From Hormiphora californensis (taxonomy: Eukaryota > Ctenophora > Tentaculata > Cydippida > Pleurobrachiidae): a stretch of DNA of 64,000 nt. Where the stretch lies: NCBI GenBank assembly GCA_020137815.1, contig CM035356.1:2606535-2670534 (forward strand), read 5' to 3'. Below are positions 1 to 12,527 of this stretch, one piece after another. Each line of letters opens with the position of its first letter. The first letter of the stretch is position 1. Both the position numbers and the translations under genes were made by a program. The notes under the pieces are model-generated. The model did no database searches. It was given only the letters and a program-made list of their open reading frames with translations, and was not told the DNA's origin.

Positions 1-287
1 TTCCATCAGCCCAAGTTTGGTAATAGTCTTATGAACGCACAGAGCTATGCAGCACCTACATACACACACAAACACACTGCGCAGCAATTTACATTGAATG
101 TACCTAGAGAGAAGGAGGAGAGGCATTATATTAGAGAAAGAGAAGGAAATAAAGATAGAGAGATAGAAAGAGGGGAGAGAGAGGAAGATAGAAAATTATG
201 AAATTAAATAACGATGCTACGAGAAAATGAAGAGCATATATAAATGAAACATTCACTGTAGCTCCAGTCGAAGAGAGGAGAGAGGAG

Positions 288-335
<48 letters not shown>

Positions 336-984
336 AGAGAGAGAAGAGGAGAAACGAGAAAAGCGCTTGTGTAAAAAAAGCAGGTATCTATGGTCGACTT
401 GACCAATGTGTTTGATAGCGTACACATGTATACCTTATCAACGTCCTGATACTGTACCCAACTGTGGGACCGGACCGCACCCTGTGTAGCATTTATGAAA
501 GAAATTTATTTCACAAAACGTGTCTTTTCCCTGTACACACCCCGTCTTTATTCATATAAAGCCGGCCCTGCACTCTCTCACTCTCCTTCTATCGATCTAT
601 AGCTTGGTCTATTTCTCTCTGTTTCCCTCCTACCATTTTCGCTCCACCTACATCCATATCTTTTCTCTGTTTTTTGTACTCTCTTTATCACTCCAACTCT
701 TAGTCCTACTCCCACTCTTATACTTCACTTTATACAAATCTCATTCAGTCAGTCATGATCTCAGATTTGCAAAAAAACATTCACAGTGGCACAGCTTGCC
801 TTGTTCGACCCTCTTTCTAAAAAGGGTTTGAACAAACCAAGCTCAGTTCAGAAAAAAGTTAAAAAAAGAGACGGCATTTCTCTCTTCTTTTCTCAATGAC
901 CAAGGGATGAAGGGAAGCGCAGCATGCTGCACTGATGAAATGAGATAACTCAAGCTGCAGATATTTATACACGTCCATGGTATG

Positions 985-986
<2 letters not shown>

Positions 987-1073
<87 letters not shown>
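987..1073. repeat. (GA)n microsatellite
   Basis: Almost uninterrupted GA dinucleotides with one C interruption near 1035. Open frames through it are low-complexity artefacts. Confidence 0.95.
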
Positions 1074-1077
<4 letters not shown>

Positions 1078-1477
1078 TAAGATAGTAGTGAGCTATCGTC
1101 ATGAGAAATAACGGATAGATGAAATGACAATTACTACCAGACAGCTCGCTGTATTCTACAATACTCCCAGTACTGAGGGTAGAGACCAGAGAGAATAGAG
1201 ATAGAGAGAGAGAGAGAGAGATAGAGAGAGAATTAAGAATGAAAGAGCTTGAAAAAAGGCAGATGGCAGTGATGGCGAGACAGAGAAAGAGTCAGGACTC
1301 AGGAGTCGCTTCGCGATCAACAACATCTCATTCCAGACATGCAATGATCAGTGCACCGGTCTCTCTCTCTCTCTCCCTCTATCTCTCTCTCTCTCGCTCC
1401 CTATCTTTCTCTCACACACATGACATCTCACATAATCATGACTCTCGATAAAAATGATAAGAGCAGAGTGAGAGAGG

Positions 1478-1498
1478 GAGAGAGAGAGAGAGAGAGAG

Positions 1499-1579
<81 letters not shown>

Positions 1580-1600
1580 GGAGAGAGAGATGGAGAGAGA
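1478..1600. repeat. (GA)n microsatellite
   Basis: About 120 bases of GA repeat with GGAGA and ATGGAGA variants toward the 3' end. Confidence 0.95.
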
Positions 1601-2061
1601 GGCGGGCAAACTTGACAGTTCGAAAGATCGAGGATTATCGAGAAAAAATCTGCGCCTGGTCACTGGTATATTTCACAAACCCCTAAAAAATCACAAGTTT
1701 TTTCAACCGACAGCGGTGAACCAGTAATTTATTGATACAAAATACAAGCTACTACAGTAATTATAGGACTGAGCAATTAATTAGTAATTAGGACTGTGCA
1801 AGACATACTGTTTAGTAAGGTGAATGATGTGTGTCCAAGATATATGATTTGCAGTAGAAATGAACAACGGAATTATGGCATAACGGTTACAATATCATAA
1901 TATATGTGTGATAACGGTATAGATAGGAAACTGCAGTAGTAGGAAATAGGGAAAACAAATTGTATCGTATCTGAATCATCAAGATGTATGTGAATTATGG
2001 TGGCTATGTGGTGAGATACATGGGTAATGAACTATTAATTAATCAATTACTGTGTACTTAC

Positions 2062-3724
2062 ACCGCAGGATTGTGAATCTTTCCCCATGAACTGTCTAAA
2101 GTCCCGGAATTCGTCCCATGTAATAGTGCCACTCTTGTCTTTATCAATCCTGGGGGTAAGGGTTGGTAACGAAGTTACCCCTCCCTTGCCGGCGCGTGTA
2201 GCACGCCGAACGAAGGCCGCGAAGCGGCCTGAGTGTGAGGTGTCTTCGATACCAAGGGTAAGGGGAGGGTGAATCAAAAAGGGGAGGTGTCTTCAATACC
2301 AATTGGGTAAGGGGAGGTGTCTTCAATAAGGGGAGGTGTCTTCGATACCAAGGGTAAGGGGAGGGTGAATCAAAAAGGGAAGGGGCCACTCTCTTTCTCT
2401 CTCTCTCACACACTCTCTCTCTTCCTTTCCATGTCCTCACCTATCAAAAACTTCTTTAAGCCTAACGTGATCTACCTCCTCCCCGGAGCCCTCTTCCTCA
2501 GAGTGCTGAGTTAGTTCATCTAACGTTAAAACTCCTGAAATATTTCACAAATTTACTAATTATTATGTTTTTTTTCACAAATAGTATTAATTATATAGTC
2601 ACTAATGTACTGAGCGAAAGGGAACTAAAAAATTGGCAGCGGGGCAACAACAAAAAATTATACATTATGTACCATGCAATTTGGTGGGGGGGTTCCCAAT
2701 TTGGTTCTAAAACATACCAGTTCCGTCTTTATCGATCCGTTGGAAACTCTTTCCATAGATTTCGCTCGTTAGCCATCATTACTAGCATGAATTCTTGGTA
2801 GTCAAGTACACCATCCTTCTTGATATCGCCACTATGAATCAGCTCCTAATAGGGGGGGGGGGGGTATTGGTGTTGGGCGAACCAAATCAAGGGGGAGAAG
2901 CTATACTTCTAGCTTGATATAATCGCTATACTTCTATATCGCCACTCTGATTTAGCTGTTCTTGGCTCACAATTCGCATAACAGAGTGAGGGGGAGAGAA
3001 ATAGATAAAGGTATAATAGAGAGAAAAGGATAGAGGTGATGATGATCGTGTTTAGATATCTGGGTGTGGCAGATACAAGATATACTGACACAAAGGGGCT
3101 AGAGACAGAGAGAGACAGAGAAAGAAAGTATTTAGCTAGGCATCCAATTGTTTAAGTCTTGATCTTCTCGGTTATTACTCTTCGTTATCACTCTCGCCAT
3201 ACTCTCTTGCAGAATATATATATCATTATCAATCTCCTGGGACCTGGGGGCTAGGGCTACCTTGATCTACCCCGAACGCTCACAGAGCTAGAAATGAAAT
3301 GAAATGTGGTGTGAGGGCTACCTACCCTTGCCCCGGCCATGACCCTGTTCTCGCTGACCCCATAGTGTTGTGCCATGTGTGCCACCAGCTCTCTCTCGTC
3401 CACCTTCCCATCACTGTTTTTATCCAATGTCCCAAAGAGAGAAGTTAACCGCTCCACATCCTCCGCGGTATGTTGATACCCACCATCATCTGGGAACCTC
3501 TCATCTTGTGTTACGTCATCATGAGTAGTAGTTTGATAAAATGATTCAGTAGGGCAGTGGGTGTCGGTAGAATCGGAGTGGTGGGTGCCGGTAGGATTGG
3601 AGTAGTTGGTACCAGTAGAATTCTGGCCATTCATGTTGTTTTCCTTCACGGAGTTTCCATTATTTGCTGTAAAACTAGATAAAGTGGCTGAGAAGCTACG
3701 AAAATAAATCAATCTACTTTCCAA
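2062..3724 (-). CDS. EF-hand calcium-binding protein, partial, with apparent frameshift
   Basis: Four minus-strand exons can be chained by phase: 3724-3326, 2845-2718, 2519-2441 and 2149-2062. Together they give four EF-hand-like segments: one with loop DKNSDGKVDERE, a second with GDIKKDGVLDYQEF, a third starting FQRIDKDGT that runs into an acidic stretch, and a fourth with DKDKSGTITWDEF followed by RDF. Order and spacing resemble the N-terminal regulatory half of SCaMC mitochondrial ATP-Mg/phosphate carriers (SLC25A24 family), which sense calcium in the intermembrane space. No carrier repeats are visible, so this is only a family-level guess. Exon 2845-2718 carries one extra C in a TTTCC run near 2735; without it the EF loop reads through and the phase fits the next exon. 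The first exon may begin upstream of the Met at 3724. A pseudogene or an assembly error is possible. Confidence 0.55.
2160..2262 (+). repeat. short dispersed hairpin-rich repeat
   Basis: This GC-rich block (GTAACGAAGTTAC, then CTCCCTTGCCGGCGCG, then GAGTGTGAGGTGTCTT) recurs in inverse orientation at about 37476-37552. It lies in an intron of the EF-hand gene. Confidence 0.6.
2252..2382 (+). repeat. tandem repeat, about 35-90 bp units
   Basis: Blocks beginning TACCAAGGGTAAGGGG and ending ATCAAAAAGG are repeated twice, with partial copies of GGGGAGGTGTCTTC between them. Confidence 0.7.
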
Positions 3725-4449
<725 letters not shown>

Positions 4450-4927
4450 TTAAAGTGAGAGTGGACCGAATCAGAATTGGACACGTTTGGTGTAGGTGGT
4501 AGAGATTAGCTTTCTGAGCATTTTGCGTTTTTGCCGCTCAAAATCGACCCACCCATCACTGAGATATTTTTGTTATGTTGGGAGAATTTCTGCTGGATCA
4601 ATATTTATCAAACAGGATAGAAACAATCCTTGTGTTTTACTAACACATTCTTTAAATTTTCAATATGCTAACTTGCATTGTTCTGCTTCTGTGCACGAAC
4701 ATGTAAACCTCACTGCTTATATTCAGAATGTGTTAGGAAAACATGACGATTGTTTCTATTTATGTTTTTTACATACTGATTAAACAGGAGTTCTCCCAAC
4801 ATAACAAAAATATCTCAGTGATGGGTGGGTCGATTTTGAGCGGCAAAAACGCATTATGCTCAGAGAGCTAATCTCTACTACCTACAACAAACTTGTCCAG
4901 TTCTGATTCGGTCCACTCTCACTTTAA
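4450..4927. mobile_element. foldback MITE bounded by TTAA
   Basis: About 135-bp terminal inverted repeats (4450-4586 and 4792-4927) start TTAAAGTGAGAGTGGACC and end with its reverse complement. The TTAA at each end could be the duplicated target, as in piggyBac-type insertions, but the inner terminus is not one I recognise. The 200-bp centre has no coding support. Confidence 0.75.
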
Positions 4928-5102
4928 TCTTCATTATTAGTTAGGTTGTTGAGATCGACACGTTAGGAGTTACAAATATTGCCCATTGGATAACATATCT
5001 TTAGATATGTGATACACACTGCGGAGTCCTGTTGTCGGGGAATCAAAGAAATAAGCTCTGCAGGATGCATCATTTACAATTGAAATGACTGAAAAATATG
5101 AC

Positions 5103-5872
5103 ATAACGGGTGACAACTAAAAATCTGGACAATTTTCTGTGAGCTCTAGCGCCGGCCCCGCTTGAGATACAGCTTCAGGCCAGTTATAGAACGATTTTTC
5201 AGACAATTTTGAATCAGAATAACACAACGGGAAAAACTAAAAAGTTCATTTTCATTGCGATATCGCATCATTTCCTCTTGACCTACCAAAGCATGTAGTA
5301 CTTGAAATTTACACACTTTTCTAGCACCTCTAGCGCCTGTTCTTTTTGAGATACAGCTTCGGGGCAGCGATAGAATGATTTTTCAGACGATTTTGAACGA
5401 AATTAACTTTGTTTCACACTCCGATAATCTCAATTCTAATCACAGAATCATCTGTAACAAACCCTTCAAAGCGTAGTTTACAGGTAATTTGAGAAATCGC
5501 CATTTTGACGATCTCTCGAAACATTTATGACGTGGAAAACCAACTTCCTGATAAGCTAAAATGTTGAAACTTGGCAGTTATGTTGGTTATGGCATGAACA
5601 ACCATTATTTCAAATTTGAGAATTTTATCTCATCGGGAAGGTCGTTTCTGATCACACAGAAATCTCAAATCTCCGTACACATGCTTTGGTGGGTCAAGAG
5701 GAAATGATGCGATATCGCAATGAAAATGAACTTTTTAGTTTTTCCCGTTGTGTTATTCTGATTCAAAATTGTCTGAAAAATCGTTCTATCACTGGCCTGA
5801 AGCTGTATCTCAAGCGGGGCCGGCGCTAGAGCTCACAGAAAATTGTCCAGATTTTTAGTTGTCACCCGTTAT
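5103..5872. mobile_element. foldback MITE with 200-bp inverted repeats
   Basis: The left arm (5103-5298) starts ATAACGGGTGACAACT and pairs with the right arm ending at 5872. An internal segment (about 5340-5400) repeats part of the arm, including a GAGATACAGCTTC motif. No protein is supported. Confidence 0.8.
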
Positions 5873-6053
5873 ATCTTCCAGATATAAAAAACTAGGTCAA
5901 CAAAAGAGAGGCTTTGCAATGTACATATTATGACTTGTATAGTGACAAGTTGAGACCTCCCGAACAATACACAACGCACAAGAAAAGGGAAGAAAATAGA
6001 AAGAATGTTGGAGCTAGCATTGATCTATCACAGTTGTTAGATGTATCATGTTT

Positions 6054-6097
<44 letters not shown>

Positions 6098-6588
6098 TAG
6101 AGACAGACAAAGATAATGTACAAAACAATACATAGTTAGAGGACTGGAATTAGATTCTACAATATTGTGCAAAACTTAATCGACAATGGAAACGGATACA
6201 TAGATGTCGGAAAATACACACAATACAGAGAAGCAGAGTTGTTTTTTACAAATGGCCGCCAGAATTGTGCATTTGCTCTCTCCCTCTCTCCGTGGAAAAT
6301 GAAGTTATTGCCGCGTATCATTAGCCATATAAGATGTACACCTTGTACATCGAGGAAGTTCTGTGGCTTCCTAAATGAGCGGCATGAACAACAAATGACA
6401 CATCGTGCTTGTTTTGTTTTGATATTAAACAGCATTTATGCTCAAATAAGGAGCACTCAAATTTAAATAAATGTGAGGGACATCAGAGAGAGAGGGGGGA
6501 GAAAGGGAGGGAGAGAAAAAGGGATGGAGAGAAAAAGGGAGGGATAAAGAAAGGAAGGGGTAGAGAAAGGGATTAACTTCTCAAGTAC
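5873..6588. other. no gene seen; short GA tract
   Basis: Holds a (GA)n run at 6057-6091 and a purine-rich stretch at 6480-6560. An open frame at 6167-6466 contains a loop-like DNGNGYID but has no other support. Confidence 0.5.
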
Positions 6589-6731
6589 CTGCATGAAAGA
6601 CGAGTCGTAAGGTAAGGAGTTTCTGTGGTGATACTCCACTAAATCCTCGTTGGTCACATAACCCTTGCATTGGGACAAGACAGTAAATAGTCCTGATAGT
6701 CCTCTCTTCACAGGGATGGTATTGGCCGTCT
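6589..6731 (-). CDS. internal exon, unknown EF-hand-like protein
   Basis: A 143-nt minus-strand exon is flanked by an acceptor (TTCCAG) and donor (GTACTT), entering with two bases and leaving in phase 0. It encodes about 47 residues including GLFTVLSQCKGYVTNEDL and EYHHRNSLPYD, which looks like a degenerate EF-hand helix-loop-helix. It could be an upstream exon of the EF-hand gene at 2.1-3.7 kb or belong to another gene; I cannot link it by phase. Confidence 0.45.
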
Positions 6732-7282
6732 CTGGAATGGGGGGAGGAGGGGCTTAGGACAGAACGGGAGAAAACTAATTTAAACTGAAACATGTTCAGG
6801 TTACTTTATTGTGTGTACACTGTATAGGTCAGGGTTTTGTGCCATAAAACAGTTTATGATTTATGAATAAATTACATTACCCCCCCCCCCCCCCTCGTCG
6901 TCGATTGTCCGACTTTAGAGAACCTCCCTCCCCCTCTCTTACGGAAGTGTTTTGTGAATGCACCCTTACTAATTCTGATGACAAATCATGCCCCCAAAAC
7001 CATTACATCATTACACGAGATATGAGACTGAAAGTTCCAGTGAATGAACAGAACATCATGGCTCTGTGCGCGCAGAAAACTGCGCCACGATCAAATGCTG
7101 ACTCGATTTGTAAAGTACTACGCGCGTTACATCAAACACGAAGAGAAAGTGTGACCAGTGTGACAAACCTTGAAGCCACATGATGATATTTAAATGATAC
7201 TCAATCAGCGGCAGTCAGAGGACAGAGATGTATGTCTAGTGTCCTAAAATTTAGATAGACAGTGCAGATAAGCAATTGAAAA

Positions 7283-7288
7283 TTTATT
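7283..7288 (-). terminator. AATAAA polyadenylation signal
   Basis: A canonical AATAAA on the minus strand, about 37 bases past the stop codon of the sulfotransferase gene. Confidence 0.6.
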
Positions 7289-7324
7289 TCATGGTTTGAA
7301 TAATATCACAAACGCATTTCTTTT

Positions 7325-8317
7325 TCATGACGGCAAATTGAACTTGGGAAACGGAAACTCAGGATCAGTAAAATTTGAATAGTTGGCTATAAGAAAGTCC
7401 GGCTCAAAAACACTGTATAAACCCTCAACTAACTCTCTGTCAATTTGAGGAAACCACTTCCTAGCGAGGATAGCTGATTGTGATTGCCTTGGATCAGCAG
7501 ATAAATCATAACTCCCACCTAAAGGTGCACCAACCACTCCTAACTCCCCCATAATCTCTCGGAACATGTTTCTAGCGTGTTCCAAAGGGACAATGTAGTC
7601 AAACTGGACTAGATCCAAAAACAACATCTTGTATTGAGGTTGAAAATGGTCATCAAATGTTCGGTGATTGATCAACCACTTCAAAAACTCCTCAAATGTA
7701 GGATACAACTCATTATCAATCACTTCCTTGTTATCTAAACCCCGTGACAGAACAACGATCCAAACCCCAATATGTCGCAGTGAGTGTCCGTATGTGCTTT
7801 TACTTTCCTCTCCAACCTTATCTCTGTAACCGGACACCATCCTAACCCAAGGATTCCTAACTACAGCTATTGACCGTGCTAATTCCACCCCAGCAATGCT
7901 TTTCATTTTAGCAAGGCGGTTAGCGTTAGTAAAATGGACATTCTCAAGCTGGTCCGGGGGTAAGGTCCCCTCCTGTACGCCCTCTGCAATTCTCATTGCT
8001 TGAATCCAGTTTGAACATCCAGATTTGGGAGGTGCAGCTAGCACTACATTAATCAGGGGGTAGTAGTAGACGTGGACACTCCGGGGGTCCTCCCTGCACT
8101 TGGTCCAGTTGGAGGGAGGGGTGAAGGTGAGGTTTTTGGGACGCCGTGCGAGGATCATGTTGGCAGCTAGCCAGGTCTGGGTGGGAGGAGGAGGTAGGAG
8201 GCTGGTTGTGGGGATACTAAATTCCTTTTCTTTGATTTTAGAAGAGTGAAGATAAAATATGGTAAGGAAAGTAGAGCCCAGGATCACGATGAGTAACATC
8301 CGTCGCGATGAAGCCAT
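7325..8317 (-). CDS. Golgi carbohydrate sulfotransferase (CHST8-14 type)
   Basis: A single 330-codon frame. The protein starts with a short basic cytosolic tail and one signal-anchor helix (about residues 6-23), as in type II Golgi enzymes. The 5'-phosphosulfate loop is APPKSGCSNW near residue 93 and the 3'-phosphate motif is RNPWVRMVSGYRDK near residue 153. A conserved block HFQPQYKM followed by FDYIVPLE, and a C-terminal FLIANYS, are typical of the Sulfotransfer_2 family, which moves sulfate from PAPS to chondroitin, dermatan or HNK-1-type glycans. Which glycan is modified cannot be read from sequence. Length is close to the family norm (about 330-420). No intron interrupts it, which could reflect an ancient retrocopy or simple intron loss. 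A polyadenylation signal follows the stop. Confidence 0.88.
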   Translation of the reverse strand: MASSRRMLLIVILGSTFLTIFYLHSSKIKEKEFSIPTTSLLPPPPTQTWLAANMILARRPKNLTFTPPSNWTKCREDPRSVHVYYYPLINVVLAAPPKSGCSNWIQAMRIAEGVQEGTLPPDQLENVHFTNANRLAKMKSIAGVELARSIAVVRNPWVRMVSGYRDKVGEESKSTYGHSLRHIGVWIVVLSRGLDNKEVIDNELYPTFEEFLKWLINHRTFDDHFQPQYKMLFLDLVQFDYIVPLEHARNMFREIMGELGVVGAPLGGSYDLSADPRQSQSAILARKWFPQIDRELVEGLYSVFEPDFLIANYSNFTDPEFPFPKFNLPS

Positions 8318-8674
8318 TGCTGATATGGAACTCCCGGACTAATTGAATATCAAGGTGTTCAATATAGCGAACACACCAAAGAAACAAGGAGACTGAGATT
8401 TGTACATCTTTGTGTGTGGTCAGTACATGGTGTGCGACCACATAGAATTGTGGGGACATTTAATGTAATGCTGCGCTGGCAAGCTCATGATCGTGATCAT
8501 CATTATCCCACACGTGACAAATAATATCAGGACATAGTGAGGCCCCCACTGTTATACCAATCACTCTGAAATTTGGTATACTTACTGCACTGTTACATAG
8601 TCTAGATCTGGCTCATTGAAAAGTACCAATAAATACCCCGGGGCTATACTTAAATATGCCGATGGTGCGTTTAT

Positions 8675-8746
<72 letters not shown>

Positions 8747-9043
8747 AAGAGAGAAGCACAACGCACCCGAAAAACAAAGAGAATGCAATACTTGCAATAC
8801 TTGCAGCACATATTATTGTCTCCTAGTATTGTGTTGCCGAACAATAGGATTTTAGAAACAAATAACGGTTGAAAAAAATGGGATATCGTCCTATATCTTA
8901 TCGTGTGCATGGTATGATTCTTCTACACATGTACATATTGAGTAAAGAAATAACGGAGAAATCACGTGACACACAAAATCGAGGAATATAAATATCACTA
9001 GTTATTAGCTTTTTCTCGACTTTTTATGGAGTCACGTGACCTA
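8318..9043. other. intergenic DNA with (GA)n tract
   Basis: Holds a (GA)n tract at 8677-8745. A TATAAATA-like box near 8987 and a CACGTG at about 8964 lie just before the palindromic transposon. No exon is supported. Confidence 0.5.
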
Positions 9044-12000
9044 TAGTCAGGACCACTATTGATGCGCGGTCGTGCCCACAGAAGGAGTGCTTGGATCATC
9101 TTGAAACCGGTTTTAAGTTCACTAATGCATGCCCAAAAGTGTCTGTAGCCATTTGGGTGATGTTCTGACAATCCAATCACGAGTTATGACCGAAAAACAG
9201 TCAAAAAAAGACGTTTTAAAGTGACAAAAAGGAGGATCTGAACACAGCCCTTATATGAAGGGCTGGGGCTTTGAAACTTCTTGTGTGGACAGAGAATCGA
9301 CCAAATTTGCAGTGTCAACTTTCAGATAGTTTCTATCTTTTGTAGTTATCTAATTAGAGTCGTTTAAACATGCGAGAAGTTGCTAAAGGGCCCTATAATA
9401 CTGCTTGTGAAGTGATCACTTGACGAGATTTGCCCAATAGGCCAGTCATATGACGTTGTGAAATGGAACTAATTGATCTAAAAGCGATTCCACTTCCAGG
9501 GCACTCCAATGGGTCTCTACAACCACCAAAAAAATTTACCGCGGGTACCGCGATGGAGAAATCGGTCATTTCCGGGTTTATTTTGCACCTGCATAAATAT
9601 AGCCTAGGACAAATGCGATATACGGTAAAAACCGTCTTTGGAAACAAGTAGAAAAGAAATCAAGGGCACTAAAGTGTGTAGCGTCCTCGCATTAGTGGGG
9701 GTAGGTGCTGGAATTAAGTCTCTATCTTATCAGGTTAATTAGATAATTGGATAATTAGATGTGCACATAGCCGTTTTATGGTTATACGGTAAAAACCATC
9801 TTTGGAATGGAGTAGAGAAAAAACCGAGGGTACTAGAGTGATCAGCGTCCTCGAATTAGTGGGGGTAGGTACCAAAATTAAGTTCCTATCTCATCGCGTT
9901 AATTAGATAATTGGATAATTAGGTATGCGCATAACCGTTTTTAGGTTACATGGCTATAGCCACTTAGGAATGGTTTAGAGACTTTTCATTGGTGCCATTT
10001 TGTAGGCAATAGCCAAGTTATGGGGGGTCGACGTCGGACTTTTAAGCTCTATATTCAACCATTTAGCCGTTATATGGCTTTAAGGGTACACCTGGCGTTT
10101 TTCATCATCGAGTGCCCAACCAAATGACTTCACCAGGGTTTAGGCCATACAAAATGGACCTCAAATATGCAATTTTAGCCCTAAAGTCGAATTCATATTT
10201 TTGCTACAGCCTATTTTCAAAGTGGCGTTTTTTCAATTTTTGTTGAAATTTTTAACCTCAGGACCACTTTTTTTGAGATAGAAACATTAAATTCTTGGAA
10301 TTTGAAGAGAATATAAAGGTGAATAAGCCCAAAGAAGGATTTTTGAAATGGGGCTTATTTCTGGCCATGAGAACGGTTTACTTTTTTGCTTCTTTGACAC
10401 GCTGGCTGAGAATGTTCCCATGCTTCATTAGAGATGAAAATCTGGAAATAGTTGCTCAAAACGATTATCTATGTGGCCCAAAAATTTTGGAACTTTCCCG
10501 CCAAAGATGTGGTGTACAGAGCTTTTTTTGTGAAACCTGTCTTTTTGAAAAAGAGGGAAATTCCCTGTATCTCAAAAACGGATGATCGTAGAGACCTGGG
10601 ACCAAGCTTAATCGATTCAGAAGGTCCGATTTTGGGGGGGTCTTCCAAGAGACATTTTGCTCCTACTCCAACCGATTTTGCTGTAATTGCGAAAAAGGTA
10701 TCAGCAAGTAAGGGGGAAATCAGCCCGAAGCAGGCTACTGGAATAGAGTTGTTTCCCCTTTTCATAGAATTGTTTTTTTGCAATTACAGCAAAATCGGTT
10801 GGAGTAGGAGCAAAATGTCTCTTGGAAGACCCCCCCAAAATCGGACCTTCTGAATCGATTAAGCTTGGTCCCAGGTCTCTACGATCATCCGTTTTTGAGA
10901 TACAGGGAATTTCCCTCTTTTTCAAAAAGACAGGTTTCACAAAAAAAGCTCTGTACACCACATCTTTGGCGGGAAAGTTCCAAAATTTTTGGGCCACATA
11001 GATAATCGTTTTGAGCAACTATTTCCAGATTTTCATCTCTAATAAGGCATGGGAACATTCTCAGCCAGCGTGTCAAAGAAGCAAAAAAGTAAACCGTTCT
11101 CATGGCCAGAAATAAGCCCCATTTCAAAAATCCTTCTTTGGGCTTATTCACCTTTATATTCTCTTCAAATTCCAAGAATTTAATGTTTCTATCTCAAAAA
11201 AAGTGGTCCTGAGGTTAAAAATTTCAACAAAAATTGAAAAAACGCCACTTTGAAAATAGGCTGTAGCAAAAATATGAATTCGACTTTAGGGCTAAAATTG
11301 CATATTTGAGGTCCATTTTGTATGGCCTAAACCCTGGTGAAGTCATTTGGTTGGGCACTCGATGATGAAAAACGCCAGGTGTACCCTTAAAGGTGCTCAA
11401 AATCGGTCTTTTTACCGCTTTGTTGCTCACTTTGAGCACCTTTAAAGCCAAATAACGGCTGAACGGTTGAATATAGAGCTTAAAAGTCCGACGTCGACCC
11501 CCAATAACTTGGCTATTGCCTACAAAATGGCACCAATGACAAGTCTCTAAACCATTCCTAAGTGGCTATAGCCATGTAACCTAAAAACGGTTATGCGCAT
11601 ACCTAATTATCCAATTATCTAATTAACGCGATGAGATAGGAACTTAATTTTGGTACCTACCCCCACTAATTCGAGGACGCTGATCACTCTAGTACCCTCG
11701 GTTTTTTCTCTACTCCATTCCAAAGATGGTTTTTACCGTATAACCATAAAACGGCTATGTGCACATCTAATTATCCAATTATCTAATTAACCTGATAAGA
11801 TAGAGACTTAATTCCAGCACCTACCCCCACTAATGCGAGGACGCTACACACTTTAGTGCCCTTGATTTCTTTTCTACTTGTTTCCAAAGACGGTTTTTAC
11901 CGTATATCGCATTTGTCCTAGGCTATATTTATGCAGGTGCAAAATAAACCCGGAAATGACCGATTTCTCCATCGCGGTACCCGCGGTAAATTTTTTTGGT

Positions 12001-12527
12001 GGTTGTAGAGACCCATTGGAGTGCCCTGGAACTGGAATTGCTTTTAGATCAATTACTTCCTTTTTCAGCGATATATCGACGTCATATGACTGGCCTAAAT
12101 TAGAGAGCGGATTAAAGCATACAAGCGGTGAGAGCAAGCAATATGAGACGGAAGCAGTACCTAATCACCCTGTTTTGTAGGGTCATATAGGTTGTCTCAC
12201 ATGTTTAAACGACTCTAATTAGATAACTACAAAAGATAGAAACTATCTGAAAGTTGACACTGCAAATTTGGACGATTCTCTGTCCACACAAGAAGTTTCA
12301 AAGCCCCAGCCCTTCATATAAGGGCTGTGTTCAGATCCTCCTTTTTGTCACTTTAAAACGTCTTTTTTGACTGTTTTTCGGTCATAACTCGTGATTGGAT
12401 TGTCAGAACATCACCCAAATGGCTACAGACACTTTTGGGCATGCATTAGTGAACTTAAAACCGGTTTCAAGATGATCCAAGCACTCCTTCCGTGGGCACG
12501 ACCGCGCACCAATAGTGGTCCTGACTA
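9044..12527. mobile_element. 3.5-kb palindromic (foldback) DNA transposon
   Basis: Two arms of about 1.65-1.75 kb (9044-10697 and about 10775-12527) are near-identical reverse complements around a roughly 80-bp unique centre. The tips read TAGTCAGGACC and GGTCCTGACTA, and both flanks carry CTA, a possible 3-bp target duplication. Each arm contains two direct copies of a roughly 160-bp subrepeat with core ATTAGTGGGGGTAGGT. The right arm has an extra small palindrome (11388-11460) missing from the left. No transposase is visible, so it must be mobilised in trans. Open frames inside are mirror images and not credible genes. Confidence 0.85.

Larger units (their letters stand above)
1..2061. other. 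GA-microsatellite-rich intergenic or intronic DNA
   Basis: I see no supported gene here. Long (GA)n tracts lie at about 293-332, 987-1073, 1199-1229 and 1478-1600, with shorter CT runs near 1363-1400. The rest (1680-2050) is AT-rich without clear exons. The EF-hand gene on the minus strand ends its last visible exon at 2062 with a good donor, so further exons should lie below that point or beyond the left edge; I could not find them. Confidence 0.6.

Noticed and set aside
131-1686. Open frames of Ser-Leu or Glu-Arg repeats in several frames
   Set aside because: They are translations of (GA)n/(CT)n microsatellites.
2062-3724. Naming the EF-hand gene SLC25A24
   Set aside because: No mitochondrial carrier repeats are visible; only the EF-hand arrangement is similar.
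6167-6466. Frame with an EF-loop-like DNGNGYID
   Set aside because: No flanking EF helices, no splice context, and the motif is short enough to arise by chance.
10295-11175. Mirror-image 96-residue open frames starting MEFEENIKVNKP
   Set aside because: Both come from the two arms of the palindromic transposon, with no domain or splice support.
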